This document shows, piece by piece, positions 1 to 9,029 of a stretch of 64,000 nucleotides of DNA. The stretch comes from Paraburkholderia ultramafica (GTDB lineage: Bacteria > Pseudomonadota > Gammaproteobacteria > Burkholderiales > Burkholderiaceae). Position numbers and translations under genes: made by a program. The notes under the pieces are model-generated. The model saw only the letters and a program-made list of their open reading frames with translations. It was not told where the DNA came from and did not search any database. The first letter of the stretch is position 1. Every line of letters starts with the position of its first letter. The DNA lies in NCBI RefSeq assembly GCF_902859915.1, contig NZ_CADIKK010000026.1, positions 1 through 64,000 on the forward strand, written 5' to 3'.

Positions 1-330
1 AGGTGGGGCCTGCTGTACGGCGTGATTCTGTGCAATGCGCGGGCGATGGGCGAGTTCGGCGCGGTGTCGGTGGTGTCGGGCCATATTCGCGGCCAGACCG
101 ACACGATGCCGCTGCACGTCGAGATTCTCTACAACGAATACAACTTTTCCGCGGCGTTTGCGGTGGCCTCCGTGCTGGCGCTGCTTGCGCTTGTCACGCT
201 CGCACTCAAGCTGCTCGCGGAACGCCAGATGTCGGCGGAACTGGCCAGCGCACGGGATATTCCCGTGCATGCCGGTCCCGTCACCCAGCCGTCGGCGCCG
301 TCGCGGGCGGCGGGCCAGCCGGTTCAGTAA
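1..330 (+). CDS. cysW: Sulfate/thiosulfate ABC transporter permease CysW, 3' end only
   Basis: Open from the first base, so the N-terminal two thirds lie outside the window. The visible 109 residues are the CysW C-terminus: the NARAMGEFGAVSVVSGHIRG stretch typical of sulfate permeases, then a last membrane helix (roughly VASVLALLALVTLALKLLAE) and a short Pro/Ala-rich tail. It stops 12 bp before cysA on the same strand, so the two are co-transcribed. CysW forms the inner-membrane channel with CysT and is powered by CysA. Identification rests on the motif and on the neighbour. Confidence 0.93.
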   Translation, partial: RWGLLYGVILCNARAMGEFGAVSVVSGHIRGQTDTMPLHVEILYNEYNFSAAFAVASVLALLALVTLALKLLAERQMSAELASARDIPVHAGPVTQPSAPSRAAGQPVQ

Positions 331-342
331 GGAGAGCAGTCC

Positions 343-1479
343 ATGGGCATCACCGTTCGTCACCTGCAAAAGCGCTTTGGCGATTTCACCGCGCTCGATA
401 ACGTGTCGCTCGACTTTCCGCCGGGCGAACTCGTTGCGCTGCTCGGACCTTCCGGTTGCGGCAAGACGACCCTCCTGCGCGTGATTGCGGGCCTTGAATA
501 TGCGGACGCCGGCCAGGTCGTGCTGCAGGGCCAGGATGTCGCCGAAGTCGGGGCGCGTGAGCGGCAGGTGGGCTTCGTGTTCCAGCACTACGCGCTGTTC
601 CGTCATATGACGGTGTTCGAGAACATCGCGTTTGGCCTGCGCGTGAAGCCGCGCAAGGAGCGGCCTTCGGAAGCGGTGATCCGCGAAAAGGTGCATGAGC
701 TGCTGAAGCTCGTGCAGCTCGACTGTTTCGCGCAACGCTTTCCGTCGGAGCTGTCGGGCGGCCAGCGGCAGCGCATCGCGCTGGCCCGCGCGCTTGCCGT
801 CGAGCCGAAGGTGCTGCTGCTCGACGAACCGTTCGGCGCGCTCGATGCAAAGGTCCGCAGGGAACTGCGCAGCTGGCTGCGGCGTCTGCACGACGACCTG
901 CATATCTCGACGATCTTCGTCACGCACGATCAGGAAGAGGCGCTGGAAGTCGCCGACCGTATCGTCGTGCTGAATCGCGGACACGTAGAGCAGGTCGGCA
1001 GCCCGCAGGATGTGTACGACCATCCGCAGACGTCGTTCGTCTATGAATTCCTCGGCGCGGCCAACCGTCTGCGCGGCAAGGTGGATCGCAGCGGTTTCGT
1101 GGTCGAGGGGGCCGCGCTGCCGGTGCCGATCGACGCGGGCTTCGAAGGTCCGGCGTTTGCGTATGTGCGGCCGCACGATCTGCAACTGTATCCGCAGGCC
1201 GACCGCCATCGCGATGGCATCGTCGTCGATGTGCGGCGCGTGGTGACCTTGGGCGGCTCGGTGCGCGTCGAGCTCGAAGGCCGCGAAGGCACCGTGCTCG
1301 AAGCTGAACTCGACCGTGAAGCCTGGCGCGATCTGCGTGTTGCCGTTGGAGACGCTGTGACCGCCGTGCCGAGGTTGTTGCGCGTGTTTCCGGCACTGCC
1401 CCCATTGCAGCGCATGCCGGGCGAATTGATCAAGTCTTTGAGCCTCGTGCCCGCTTTGGCTGACGCCATGGACGACTGA
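343..1479 (+). CDS. cysA: Sulfate/thiosulfate ABC transporter ATP-binding protein CysA
   Basis: 378 residues, normal for CysA. It couples ATP hydrolysis to sulfate or thiosulfate import with CysTW and a periplasmic binding protein. The Walker A GPSGCGKTT is near residue 35, the ABC signature LSGGQRQR near 131, Walker B VLLLDEPFGALD near 152, and the switch His in VTHDQEE near 188. A C-terminal TOBE-like domain follows residue 240. The start ATG has a good AAGGAGAG site upstream and follows cysW by 12 bp. Family knowledge predicts CysB control; its box would lie outside the window. Confidence 0.96.
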   Translation: MGITVRHLQKRFGDFTALDNVSLDFPPGELVALLGPSGCGKTTLLRVIAGLEYADAGQVVLQGQDVAEVGARERQVGFVFQHYALFRHMTVFENIAFGLRVKPRKERPSEAVIREKVHELLKLVQLDCFAQRFPSELSGGQRQRIALARALAVEPKVLLLDEPFGALDAKVRRELRSWLRRLHDDLHISTIFVTHDQEEALEVADRIVVLNRGHVEQVGSPQDVYDHPQTSFVYEFLGAANRLRGKVDRSGFVVEGAALPVPIDAGFEGPAFAYVRPHDLQLYPQADRHRDGIVVDVRRVVTLGGSVRVELEGREGTVLEAELDREAWRDLRVAVGDAVTAVPRLLRVFPALPPLQRMPGELIKSLSLVPALADAMDD

Positions 1480-1904
1480 TGCGCGCATCGCGTTTTGGGC
1501 GGTGTGAGAGCGCGCCCTGGCAATCCGCATCACATCGGAGGCATCGCCGCGCGAGTCCGCTGTCCTCACGCGTCGCGTGTTCCTTCGAACGCACATGCTT
1601 CATTTGACACTACCTTCCCGGTCGACCCGCTTCATGCGTATCGCTTTCGCAAACAAAAAAGAATCGGCCCTCTCTCTCATTGCCGTCATGAAATCGAAGG
1701 TACGACTTAAGCATTACGTCGGCTGCGTCACATGACAAGCACGTCGCGGACACCTTTCCTTCGTCTGTTCGTCACGCTTGGAGCCTACCTTGTCCCCGTT
1801 GTAACGCGTAGTAATCGTTGGTAAGGACTGGCAAGAAACCGCTTGTCCGAATAGACAGCAACGTTCCGATAGTGACCCGCATGAACTCGTTGACGGAGAA
1901 TTCC
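1480..1904. other. Intergenic region upstream of secreted phosphoesterase
   Basis: 425 bp with no convincing gene. A short GC-rich palindrome (GATGCGCGCATC) lies directly after the cysA stop, without a T-run. Codons upstream of 1905 stay open in the phosphoesterase frame as far as 1818, but the ribosome site supports 1905. I could not recognise a clear Pho box. Confidence 0.5.
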
Positions 1905-3845
1905 ATGAAGCGCGTTAAAAAGGTTTTCGAAGCACCGGTCTTACGAAGCTGCCTGACCCTTGCCGCGATCGCAACTGCGGCCGCCGGCGTTGTTTACCCG
2001 TCGCTCTCCGCAAGCCAGACGCAACTTGCCATGGCAAATGCACCGACGACGTCGCCCATCAAGCACGTGATTGTTATCGTCGGTGAAAACCGGACGTTCG
2101 ATCACGTCTTCGGCGCGTACAAGCCGCGCGCGGGGCAGACCATATCGAACCTGCTGTCGAAGGGCATCATCACCGACGATGGCAAACCCGGTCCGAACTT
2201 TGCAAGCGCGGCGCAGTACACCGCCAAAGCCAGCAACCCCCGCCGCTTCGAGATGAATCCAGGGGACAAGGAACCGTACTCCGTCTTGCCAGCGCCGAAC
2301 ACGGGTTTCGTGAGTACGAGTGCCAGTGACACGAATCCGCCGCCATTAGCGACGCTCGCGGCAGCGCAGGCGGCCGAGGGCAACGCGCTCGAGCCGCAGG
2401 ACATCGTGCACCTGACGACGGGCGCCTCCGGTCTGCCGCAGCAGGTACCGGACACGCGCTTTGGCGCAAACACATTCAATCTCCCGAATGGGCCCTACCA
2501 GATTTCTCGCGTGGGTCCGAACTATGACCAGTACATGAATAGCCCGGTGCACCGCTTCTATCAGAACTGGCAGCAGTTGGATTGCGAGCTTTCGCACGCC
2601 ACGCCCGACAACCCGAGCGGCTGCAAGATGGATCTGTTCGTGTGGGTGGAGACGTCGGTTGGCGCGGGTACGAACGGCAAGCCGCAACCCGCCAACTTTA
2701 CGGATCAGACAACCAGTGAAGGCTCAACGGCGCTTGGCTATTACAACGTCAATACCGGCGACATGCCGTACTTTAACGAGCTGGCGCGGCATTACACGAT
2801 CAGCGACAACTATCACCAGCCTGTGATGGGTGGCACAGGCGCGAACAGCATCATGATCGGCACGGCTGACGCGCTTTACCACACCGACGGCAACGGTCAT
2901 GCGTCGAGGCCGCCGACCAACCAGATCGAGGATCCTCGCCCGCAGCCGCATACCAACAACTGGTATGCGCAGGATGGCTATAAGGGAGGATCGTATAGCA
3001 ACTGCTCGGACACGTCGCAACCGGGCGTGGGTTCCGTGCGCCACTACCTCGATACGCTCCCCTATCACCCGAACGCAAATTGCGCGGCGAACACCTACTA
3101 CCTGCTGAATAACTACAACCCGGGCTACAACGGCGATGGCACCGTGAATACGAGCGATTTCACGATTCCGCCATCGCCGGTGCGCACGATCGCCGATTCC
3201 CTGCTCGCGAAGAACATCTCGTGGAAGTATTACGGCGAAGGCTGGAACACGTTCGTCACGAAGCCGTCGACGAGCGTCTACTGCAATATCTGCAATCCGT
3301 TCCTGTATGAAACGGCGATCATGACCAATCCTGCTTTGGTCAAGGCGCACCTGCAGGATACGACCGACCTGTATGCGGATATCGCAAACGGTACCTTGCC
3401 TGCTGTATCGTTCGTCAAGCCAGGTAGTCTGCTCGACGGGCATCCGGAATCGTCGAAGTTTGGGCTCTATGAGGGCTTTGTGCACAAGCTCATCGACAGG
3501 GTCCAAAGGAATCCGTCGCTGTGGGCATCGACCGCGATTCTCATTACAACCGATGAAGGCGGTGGCTACTACGACTCAGGCTACATCCAGCCCGTCGACT
3601 TCTTCGGCGATGGTGCGCGTATTCCGTTGATCGTCGTTTCGCCGTACTCGCGCGGCGGACGGGTCGTGCATGAATACTCGGATCACGTGTCGATCGTCAA
3701 GTTCATTGAACGGAACTGGGCGCTGGGTCCGATTACGCAGCGCAGTCGCGACAATCTGCCTAACCCGGTGCAGCAACCGTCCAACCCCTATGTCCCAGTC
3801 AACGCGCCTGCGATCGGCGACCTGTTCGACTCGTTCCGCTTTTGA
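1905..3845 (+). CDS. Secreted phosphoesterase (acid phosphatase / phospholipase C superfamily)
   Basis: 646 residues. The ATG at 1905 is chosen because ACGGAGAA lies just upstream and the product then opens with a basic N-terminus, a hydrophobic stretch (LTLAAIATAAAGVVYP) and a likely cleavage site. The mature part begins IKHVIVIVGENRTFDHVFG, the metal-binding opening of the phosphoesterase family, and has TDEGGGYYD and a DHVSIVKFIERNW ending typical of the group. It probably hydrolyses phosphate esters outside the cytoplasm. An in-frame ATG at 1881 is a possible alternative start. A cytosolic relative lies at 27573-28841. Confidence 0.88.
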   Translation: MKRVKKVFEAPVLRSCLTLAAIATAAAGVVYPSLSASQTQLAMANAPTTSPIKHVIVIVGENRTFDHVFGAYKPRAGQTISNLLSKGIITDDGKPGPNFASAAQYTAKASNPRRFEMNPGDKEPYSVLPAPNTGFVSTSASDTNPPPLATLAAAQAAEGNALEPQDIVHLTTGASGLPQQVPDTRFGANTFNLPNGPYQISRVGPNYDQYMNSPVHRFYQNWQQLDCELSHATPDNPSGCKMDLFVWVETSVGAGTNGKPQPANFTDQTTSEGSTALGYYNVNTGDMPYFNELARHYTISDNYHQPVMGGTGANSIMIGTADALYHTDGNGHASRPPTNQIEDPRPQPHTNNWYAQDGYKGGSYSNCSDTSQPGVGSVRHYLDTLPYHPNANCAANTYYLLNNYNPGYNGDGTVNTSDFTIPPSPVRTIADSLLAKNISWKYYGEGWNTFVTKPSTSVYCNICNPFLYETAIMTNPALVKAHLQDTTDLYADIANGTLPAVSFVKPGSLLDGHPESSKFGLYEGFVHKLIDRVQRNPSLWASTAILITTDEGGGYYDSGYIQPVDFFGDGARIPLIVVSPYSRGGRVVHEYSDHVSIVKFIERNWALGPITQRSRDNLPNPVQQPSNPYVPVNAPAIGDLFDSFRF

Positions 3846-3924
3846 CGATGGCGGGCAAGCGGCAACGGTGGTGTTTCCGATGGTCGCCATTGTGAAGACC
3901 CTCTGAAGACCGATGCCGGTATCT

Positions 3925-3960
3925 GTTGGCGCAGCGCGGTGCAGACCGGGCTGCGCCAAC
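3925..3960. terminator. Stem-loop between convergent genes
   Basis: An 11-bp perfect inverted repeat, GTTGGCGCAGC and GCTGCGCCAAC, with a 14-nt loop between the plus-strand phosphoesterase and the minus-strand NmrA gene. There is no long T-run, so a bidirectional terminator is an inference from the structure and position. Confidence 0.45.
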
Positions 3961-4116
3961 GTGCAATCAGAGGTTGACTGCGAGTTTCATCGGCTCGGTA
4001 GACGCGAGATAGTCGTGCGTCACCTCGCCGACATCGAGCGTCAAATCAGCAATGACGTGCGCCGTGCAGACACGCGGCATAGCTCGCCGCGAATAGTTGC
4101 TCACTCTGGCGTTGCC

Positions 4117-4878
4117 TCAACGCGGGACTGCGCGTTGCTGGCTGAACCACGCATCGAAATCGACCACGCCGACGCGCGCGTTGGCACCGGGAACGAGCGT
4201 GTCGTCGTGCAACTCGGCACCGAAATAACGCGCGTGCGCATCCTCGACCGCTTTACGCGGGTCGCCTGTGCTGGCGAGATAGCGCTGTACGAGTTCGGCG
4301 AGGCGCATGCGCTGCGGGCCCGCGATTTCCACGACGCCGTTCAGCGGCGCGCCGAGCGCGTAGTCCGTCACCGCGAGCGCGACGTCGTCCGACGCGATCG
4401 GCTGGATATAGGCCGGCGAGAGCCGCACGGTGTCGCCCTCGGCGCCCGAGTGCGCAATTGCGCTGACAAACTCGAAGAACTGCGTGGACTGGACGATCGT
4501 GTACGGCACGCCCGATTCGCGTATCAGCTTCTCCTGTGCAACCTTGCCGCGGAAGTAGCCGCTCTGCTGCGCGAGACGATCGGTGCCGACCACCGACAGC
4601 GCGACGTGATGGGCGATACCCGCCTGGACTTCGGCGGCGAACAGATTCCGTCCCGACGTTTCGAAGAATTCGAGTACGGCCTTGTCTTCGAACGACGGCG
4701 AATTCGCGACGTCGACGACGACTTGTGCGCCTTTCAGCGCTTCGGCGAGACCCTCGCCCGTGAGGGTATTCACACCCGACGAGGGCGATGCAGCGATAGC
4801 TTCATGTCCGCGCGCCCGCAGATGGTTGACGACTTTTCCGCCGATGAGTCCGCTACCGCCAATGACGACGATCTTCAT
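4117..4878 (-). CDS. NmrA/SDR-like NAD(P)-binding oxidoreductase
   Basis: 253 residues. The N-terminal Rossmann motif is MKIVVIGGSGLIGGKVV (GxxGxxG), and the layout is that of atypical short-chain dehydrogenases (NmrA/HSCARG type) that lack the usual YxxxK. The middle contains HHVALSVVGTDRLAQ and SGYFRGKVAQEKLIRESG, typical of the NAD(P)H-binding subgroup. It is the farthest downstream member of a minus-strand cluster with a LysR regulator, a cupin, an AhpD-like protein and an ECF41 sigma factor. ECF41 neighbourhoods are known for carboxymuconolactone decarboxylases, oxidoreductases and epimerases, so it may belong to that regulon. Confidence 0.85.
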   Translation of the reverse strand: MKIVVIGGSGLIGGKVVNHLRARGHEAIAASPSSGVNTLTGEGLAEALKGAQVVVDVANSPSFEDKAVLEFFETSGRNLFAAEVQAGIAHHVALSVVGTDRLAQQSGYFRGKVAQEKLIRESGVPYTIVQSTQFFEFVSAIAHSGAEGDTVRLSPAYIQPIASDDVALAVTDYALGAPLNGVVEIAGPQRMRLAELVQRYLASTGDPRKAVEDAHARYFGAELHDDTLVPGANARVGVVDFDAWFSQQRAVPR

Positions 4879-5076
4879 GATATTTCCTCAAGGGGCTTCG
4901 GGCGGCGCCGGGGCCGCGACCTCCGGCGTGCATCGGGCGATGCGCGCCGCGCTTGTCTGTCGGACTGGCCATGGGTCGTTTCTCAAATAGCCACCGTACG
5001 GAACGAATCGTAGGCGCCGCGCTGCGCACCCGCAAGCCCCAGGCGCGGACGCGCACTGTTGTCGCAAAGTCATCAA

Positions 5077-6090
5077 TCAGCGCGCGTCTTTCGTAGACAG
5101 CATGAGATCTAGCGGCAGCGCGGTGAGGCAATCGAGGTCGAGCGCGCGGATGTGCCCGGTCATGTAATCGACGAACACGCGAATGCGCGCGGGCAGTTGC
5201 TTGCGGCTGAGATAACAGAGATAGTGTCCACGGTCGTTCGGCGCATATTGCGTCAGGCATGCAATGAGCCTTCCTTCGCGCAGCGCCTCGCAGACCTGAT
5301 AGGCCGCGAGTTGCGCGATGCCCTGCCCGGCATGAACCGCCTGTAGCGCCAGCTCGGGACAATTGAACGTATGATGCCCGCCCGGCATCAGCTTGTGCGG
5401 GTGGCCGTCCACCTTGAACTCCCATTCGGCGATGCGCCCAGACGCCGTGCGCAAGTTGATGCAGCGATGCGCGAGCAGCTCCGACACGTTGCGCGGCACG
5501 CCATGCACGCGCGCATAGTCCGGCGACGCGCAGACGAGCATCTGCATCGGAATGAGCTGCTTCGCGATGACCTGGCTGTCTTCCACGCGGCCATCGCGAA
5601 ACGAAACGTCGATCCGGTCTGTCGTGAAGTTGGCCGGAGAATCGTTCAGCAACAGTTCGAGCGTGATGTCGGGATAGGCTTCATTGAAGCCGGGCAGCAG
5701 CGGCGCAACAATGGCACGGCCGAATCCCGTCGTCGAACAGATGCGCAAGTGCCCGCGCGGCGGCCCGTTGCGCAGCTCGCGCATTTCCTCCAGCGCCTGA
5801 ACGATGCGTTCAACGCCGGGATGACAGTTTTCGTAGAAGAGCTCGCCTTCGCGCGTGAGCGATATGCTGCGCGTGGTGCGCAAAAAAAGCCGCGCGTCGA
5901 GTTGCGCTTCGAGCTTCTGGACGCTGCGGCTCACGGCCGAGCGGCCGATGCCCAGCCGGTCGCCGGCTCTCGCGAAACTGCCTTCGCTCGCTACCGCAAG
6001 AAACGCGAGCACGCCTGCATAACTCGTGGCAAAGCTGCTGGCGAGCGAATCCTCGCCGCCGTCGGGATGGAAAGTCTGCGTGTCGGACAT
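5077..6090 (-). CDS. LysR-type transcriptional regulator
   Basis: 337 residues from the ATG at 6090; a start at 6138 would add 16 residues with no LysR similarity. The winged helix covers roughly residues 24-83 (FLAVASEGSFARAGDRLGIG, then SAVSRSVQKLEAQLDARLF). The periplasmic-binding-like effector domain follows, with RISLTREGE-like and PRGHLRICSTTGFGR segments. Neighbours on both sides are on the same strand, so it is not in the usual divergent arrangement and its target is unclear; the downstream NmrA-like gene is the nearest candidate. Confidence 0.92.
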   Translation of the reverse strand: MSDTQTFHPDGGEDSLASSFATSYAGVLAFLAVASEGSFARAGDRLGIGRSAVSRSVQKLEAQLDARLFLRTTRSISLTREGELFYENCHPGVERIVQALEEMRELRNGPPRGHLRICSTTGFGRAIVAPLLPGFNEAYPDITLELLLNDSPANFTTDRIDVSFRDGRVEDSQVIAKQLIPMQMLVCASPDYARVHGVPRNVSELLAHRCINLRTASGRIAEWEFKVDGHPHKLMPGGHHTFNCPELALQAVHAGQGIAQLAAYQVCEALREGRLIACLTQYAPNDRGHYLCYLSRKQLPARIRVFVDYMTGHIRALDLDCLTALPLDLMLSTKDAR

Positions 6091-6197
6091 GATGGCTCGG
6101 GTCGAAGTGAAGCACATCCCCAAGACGTTCCACCCCAAGCGCTTGTGACGCGGCCCGCCGCATTGTTTCGATTGGCGGACCGCTTGCTACGCATGCA

Positions 6198-6593
6198 TCA
6201 TTTCACCGGCACGAACACAGGCGCATTCTGGTTCTTGAGCAGCAACACCAGAAATTTCGCGGGTTGCGTCCCGCTCGCGTTACGGCCGACCGTATGCACG
6301 TCGTTCGGGCCTTCATAGAAGGTCTGGCCCGGTGTGAGCGTGACCTCCTTGCCACCCTTCACGCCCATCACGATCGAGCCTTCGAGCACGTAAATGAAAC
6401 CGTGCGCGCGATGCACATGCACCGGATCGGCGCCGCCGGGTGGATAGACGACCGTGATCATCAACGCTTCCTTGCCGGGGTAGTCGGCAAGAGGCTTCTC
6501 CATCAGCGGTGTCACGACCGCGTCGGGCGCGGCAAGAACGGATTGCGCGAAACACGCCGCGCCGACCATCAAGCATTTCCTGATTAAGCGCAT
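6198..6593 (-). CDS. Secreted cupin-domain protein
   Basis: 131 residues from the ATG at 6593. A signal peptide (MRLIRKCLMVGAACFAQSVL, then AAP) precedes a single cupin fold: motif 1 DPVHVHRAHGFIYVLEGSI with its His residues, and motif 2 PGQTFYEGPNDVHTVGRNAS. Cupins of this size are small-molecule or metal-binding proteins; the substrate cannot be read from sequence. It ends 35 bp downstream of the AhpD-like gene in the same direction, so the pair probably forms an operon. Confidence 0.85.
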   Translation of the reverse strand: MRLIRKCLMVGAACFAQSVLAAPDAVVTPLMEKPLADYPGKEALMITVVYPPGGADPVHVHRAHGFIYVLEGSIVMGVKGGKEVTLTPGQTFYEGPNDVHTVGRNASGTQPAKFLVLLLKNQNAPVFVPVK

Positions 6594-6628
6594 GGCGCAT
6601 TCTCCGAATGACGGCTGCCGGTCACCGC

Positions 6629-7108
6629 TCAGGCCAGATTGGCATTCTGAAGCCCGAAAGCCGCGTCCGACGACCCCGGCACGGTCCGGAACGCGACGTT
6701 GGCGCGGTTCCAGCCATTGATCGCCATGACATGGAAGGTCAGGTCCGACAGTTCCTTCTCCGAGAATTGCGTTCGAACGCGCTCGAATATTGCATCGGGA
6801 ACGCCGTCTTCCGGCAGCTTCGTCAGAACCTCCGTCCAGGCGAGCGCGGCACGCTCGCGCGGCGAGAACAACGTTGACTCGCGCCAGACCGCAACGTGAT
6901 GCAGGCGCAATTCGCGCTCTCCGTCGATTTTGGCCTGCTTGACATGCATGTCGACACAAAAGCCGCAGCCGTTCATTTGCGACGCGCGCAGCGAGACCAG
7001 CTCGCAGATCGATGTCTCGACACTGCTTTCCTTCACCGCGATGCCGAATGCGACGAACTTCCTGAACAGCTCCGGCGATTGTTGAATGTAGTTGATGCGT
7101 TGAGTCAT
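6629..7108 (-). CDS. Carboxymuconolactone decarboxylase / AhpD-like peroxidase-fold protein
   Basis: 159 residues from the ATG at 7108. The redox motif CGFCVDMH (CxxCxxxH), near residue 53, marks the AhpD-like branch, which acts as alkylhydroperoxidase or thiol-disulfide reductase rather than lactone decarboxylase. The C-terminal helices (DLTFHVMAINGWNRANVAFR) match the family. It lies directly downstream of the ECF41 sigma gene. CMD-family proteins are the classic partner and target of ECF41 sigma factors. I did not find the consensus ECF41 promoter in the 176 bp between the two genes on this strand. Confidence 0.9.
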   Translation of the reverse strand: MTQRINYIQQSPELFRKFVAFGIAVKESSVETSICELVSLRASQMNGCGFCVDMHVKQAKIDGERELRLHHVAVWRESTLFSPRERAALAWTEVLTKLPEDGVPDAIFERVRTQFSEKELSDLTFHVMAINGWNRANVAFRTVPGSSDAAFGLQNANLA

Positions 7109-7284
7109 GATTGCTCCAGGCGTTGATGAGACCGGTGCGCCGAAGAAGCACATCGGTGTCGGCGCTATGCCGTACGCAACTGATCGTAGTCATCAACGCT
7201 GAAGGCCGGAAGACACACGGCGGGGCTCACACTGTTGTTCGCGCCGCACCAATGCGCATGTCACAACGCGGGCACCGACAACGT

Positions 7285-8208
7285 TCAGCAGCCACCGAAC
7301 GCAGCAGCGAGTCGCACGAGTTTGTCGGGATTGCGCTGCACCAGAATGCGTACAATGCGCTCCCCGTCGGTCTCGTACGATTGTGCGGATTCGAGCTTGC
7401 CTTCGATGAAACGCAACAGCGCCCATTGCCCGTTGAGCACCGCAAGCTCGATGCGCAGTTCATTCTTGAAGCGCAGCTTCGCGGCATAGAAGAGTTGTGC
7501 GATGCGTCGGCCGCCTTCCATCGGCTTGGGAAAGCTGGGCACGCGGCCGCCGCCGTCGCCGACCAGCACCGCGTCATCGGCGAGCAGTTCATGAATGGCC
7601 GCGAAGTCGCCCTGTTCGAGCGCTTGCGCGAACTTGCCCAGTAAGCGCAGATGAATCTCGCGCGGCACGGTCAGGCGCGCGCGGCCATCGCGCAGTTGCG
7701 TTCTGGCGCGGCTGACCAGCTGACGGCACGCCGCTTCGGTCTTGCCAAGCGTGTTCGCGACTTCGTCGTAATCGACGTCGAACACTTCCCGCAGCAGAAA
7801 CGCGGCGCGCGCCTCCGGCGTGAGACGTTCGAGCAGCATCAGGAAGGCGACGGAAACGTCGTCCGCGCGCTCCCTGATTTCTTCGGGCGTCACGGGCGAA
7901 TCGATCATATGCGGCTCAGGCAGCCAGATGCCGGTATAGCGTTCGCGCCGCGCCTTGGCCGCGCGCAGCCGATCGATCGACAGGCGCGTAGTGACGGCGA
8001 CGAGCCACGCTTCGCCATTGTCGATGTGCGCGTGATTTGCCGCGTTCCAGCGCAACCATGCGTCCTGCACCACGTCCTCCGCCTCCGCGACCGATGCGAG
8101 CATGCGATAGGCGATGCCATGCAGACGCGGCCGCAGCGTTTTGAACGCGTGCGTCGGATCGTCGAGATGGTCCTGAGGAGCAGACGTCGAAGAAACGGCT
8201 CGGTTCAT
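7285..8208 (-). CDS. ECF41-group RNA polymerase sigma factor with fused SnoaL-like regulatory domain
   Basis: 307 residues, longer than a plain ECF sigma. Sigma-2 is about residues 24-90 and sigma-4 about 130-185 (DVDYDEVANTLGKTEAACRQ). The C-terminal 110 residues form a SnoaL-like fold. Three short motifs known for ECF41 are all present: WLPEP in the linker, DGGGR in the extension, and NPDKL near the end. In studied members the C-terminal domain adjusts sigma activity in place of an anti-sigma factor; none is encoded nearby. The gene lies between the bestrophin-like gene and the AhpD-like gene. Confidence 0.94.
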   Translation of the reverse strand: MNRAVSSTSAPQDHLDDPTHAFKTLRPRLHGIAYRMLASVAEAEDVVQDAWLRWNAANHAHIDNGEAWLVAVTTRLSIDRLRAAKARRERYTGIWLPEPHMIDSPVTPEEIRERADDVSVAFLMLLERLTPEARAAFLLREVFDVDYDEVANTLGKTEAACRQLVSRARTQLRDGRARLTVPREIHLRLLGKFAQALEQGDFAAIHELLADDAVLVGDGGGRVPSFPKPMEGGRRIAQLFYAAKLRFKNELRIELAVLNGQWALLRFIEGKLESAQSYETDGERIVRILVQRNPDKLVRLAAAFGGC

Positions 8209-8286
8209 CGCTGACCTTTTTCGATGCGCTCGCCGATTCCCCGATGCAGCAAAGCGCGTTTAACGATTGCAGTGCAACGCATGGCT

Positions 8287-8940
8287 CTATAACGCAATAG
8301 TCTCCATGGCGGCGACCTCGACCGGTTCGCCCAGCATCCAGCGGAGATCGCGCTCTATCACGGCGCATAGCATCGAGACAGGAACGTCGTTCGCCCTTCT
8401 TTCGAAGGGATTTTCGGTGCTTTCGCCGACCTGCGCCAGCGAGGTGTACATCCACGACACCATGACACTGCAAGCCACGACGAGCCAGATCATATTGCCG
8501 TGCATGGGCCCGCTTACGCTGTCGTTGAGTGTGTCAAATTCCTGAAGCAAGCCAAACGGAAACAGGAAGCAGAAAAACCTGACGAACAGCGCGCTGATAG
8601 TTGCATATCGACGCGGATAGGGAAAGTTTTTCAACCGCTCCGCCTTCGCCTGCAGCGCGATGCAATCGCCGATGGCGCGCTGAAGCTCAAGATAGCACGA
8701 TAAATTCAGCTGCCCGGCTTGATGCAGTGTTTTGAGCGAATCGCTCTGAATACTCAGTACGGCTGTGGTGGCCGATGGAGAAGCCAGCGTCCGTTCGATT
8801 TCCGCCGCAGGCAGGTAGTTCGGCAGCACATCGCCAATCGGAGTTTCCCACTCCGGCACGTGATAGTGACGGCGGTATTCGGCATTGAAGCGCTTGCTCA
8901 TGCTCTCCCAGACGCGTGGATAGGATTTGCCAAGGTGCAT
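8287..8940 (-). CDS. Bestrophin-like channel protein with an internal N-terminal deletion
   Basis: 217 residues; relatives are near 300. The first eight residues, MHLGKSYP, look like the normal family N-terminus. The sequence then jumps to RVWESMSKRFNAEYRRHYHV, which in full-length relatives, as I remember them, comes after the first two membrane helices. The rest is typical: YLPAAEIE, ERLKNFPYPRRYATI, membrane helices, then SWMYTSLAQVGESTENPFE and PVSMLCAVIERDLRWMLGE. About 110 residues are therefore missing in frame, and a working channel is unlikely. It sits 78 bp upstream of the ECF41 gene and could share its transcript. Confidence 0.7.
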   Translation of the reverse strand: MHLGKSYPRVWESMSKRFNAEYRRHYHVPEWETPIGDVLPNYLPAAEIERTLASPSATTAVLSIQSDSLKTLHQAGQLNLSCYLELQRAIGDCIALQAKAERLKNFPYPRRYATISALFVRFFCFLFPFGLLQEFDTLNDSVSGPMHGNMIWLVVACSVMVSWMYTSLAQVGESTENPFERRANDVPVSMLCAVIERDLRWMLGEPVEVAAMETIAL

Positions 8941-9029
8941 GTTGAGTGTCTGGCGTTCAATAAGAAAGTGGCAGCACGAATGACGGCGTGCAATCTCGCC
9001 GCGACCCGCAAATGATCGCGCTCTCTCAA

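Noticed and set aside
1818..1904. Upstream extension of the secreted phosphoesterase
   Set aside because: The extra 29 codons precede a normal signal peptide with its own ribosome site at 1905, so they are unlikely to be translated.
2724..3506. 260-codon minus-strand frame inside the secreted phosphoesterase
   Set aside because: Arg/Val-rich translation without motifs, fully antisense to a clear gene.
7259..7285. Plus-strand TGTCACA-N16-CGTT, a 10 of 11 match to the ECF41 promoter
   Set aside because: It points antisense into the sigma gene and no plus-strand gene lies downstream, so it is probably chance, unlike the exact match at 9030-9056.
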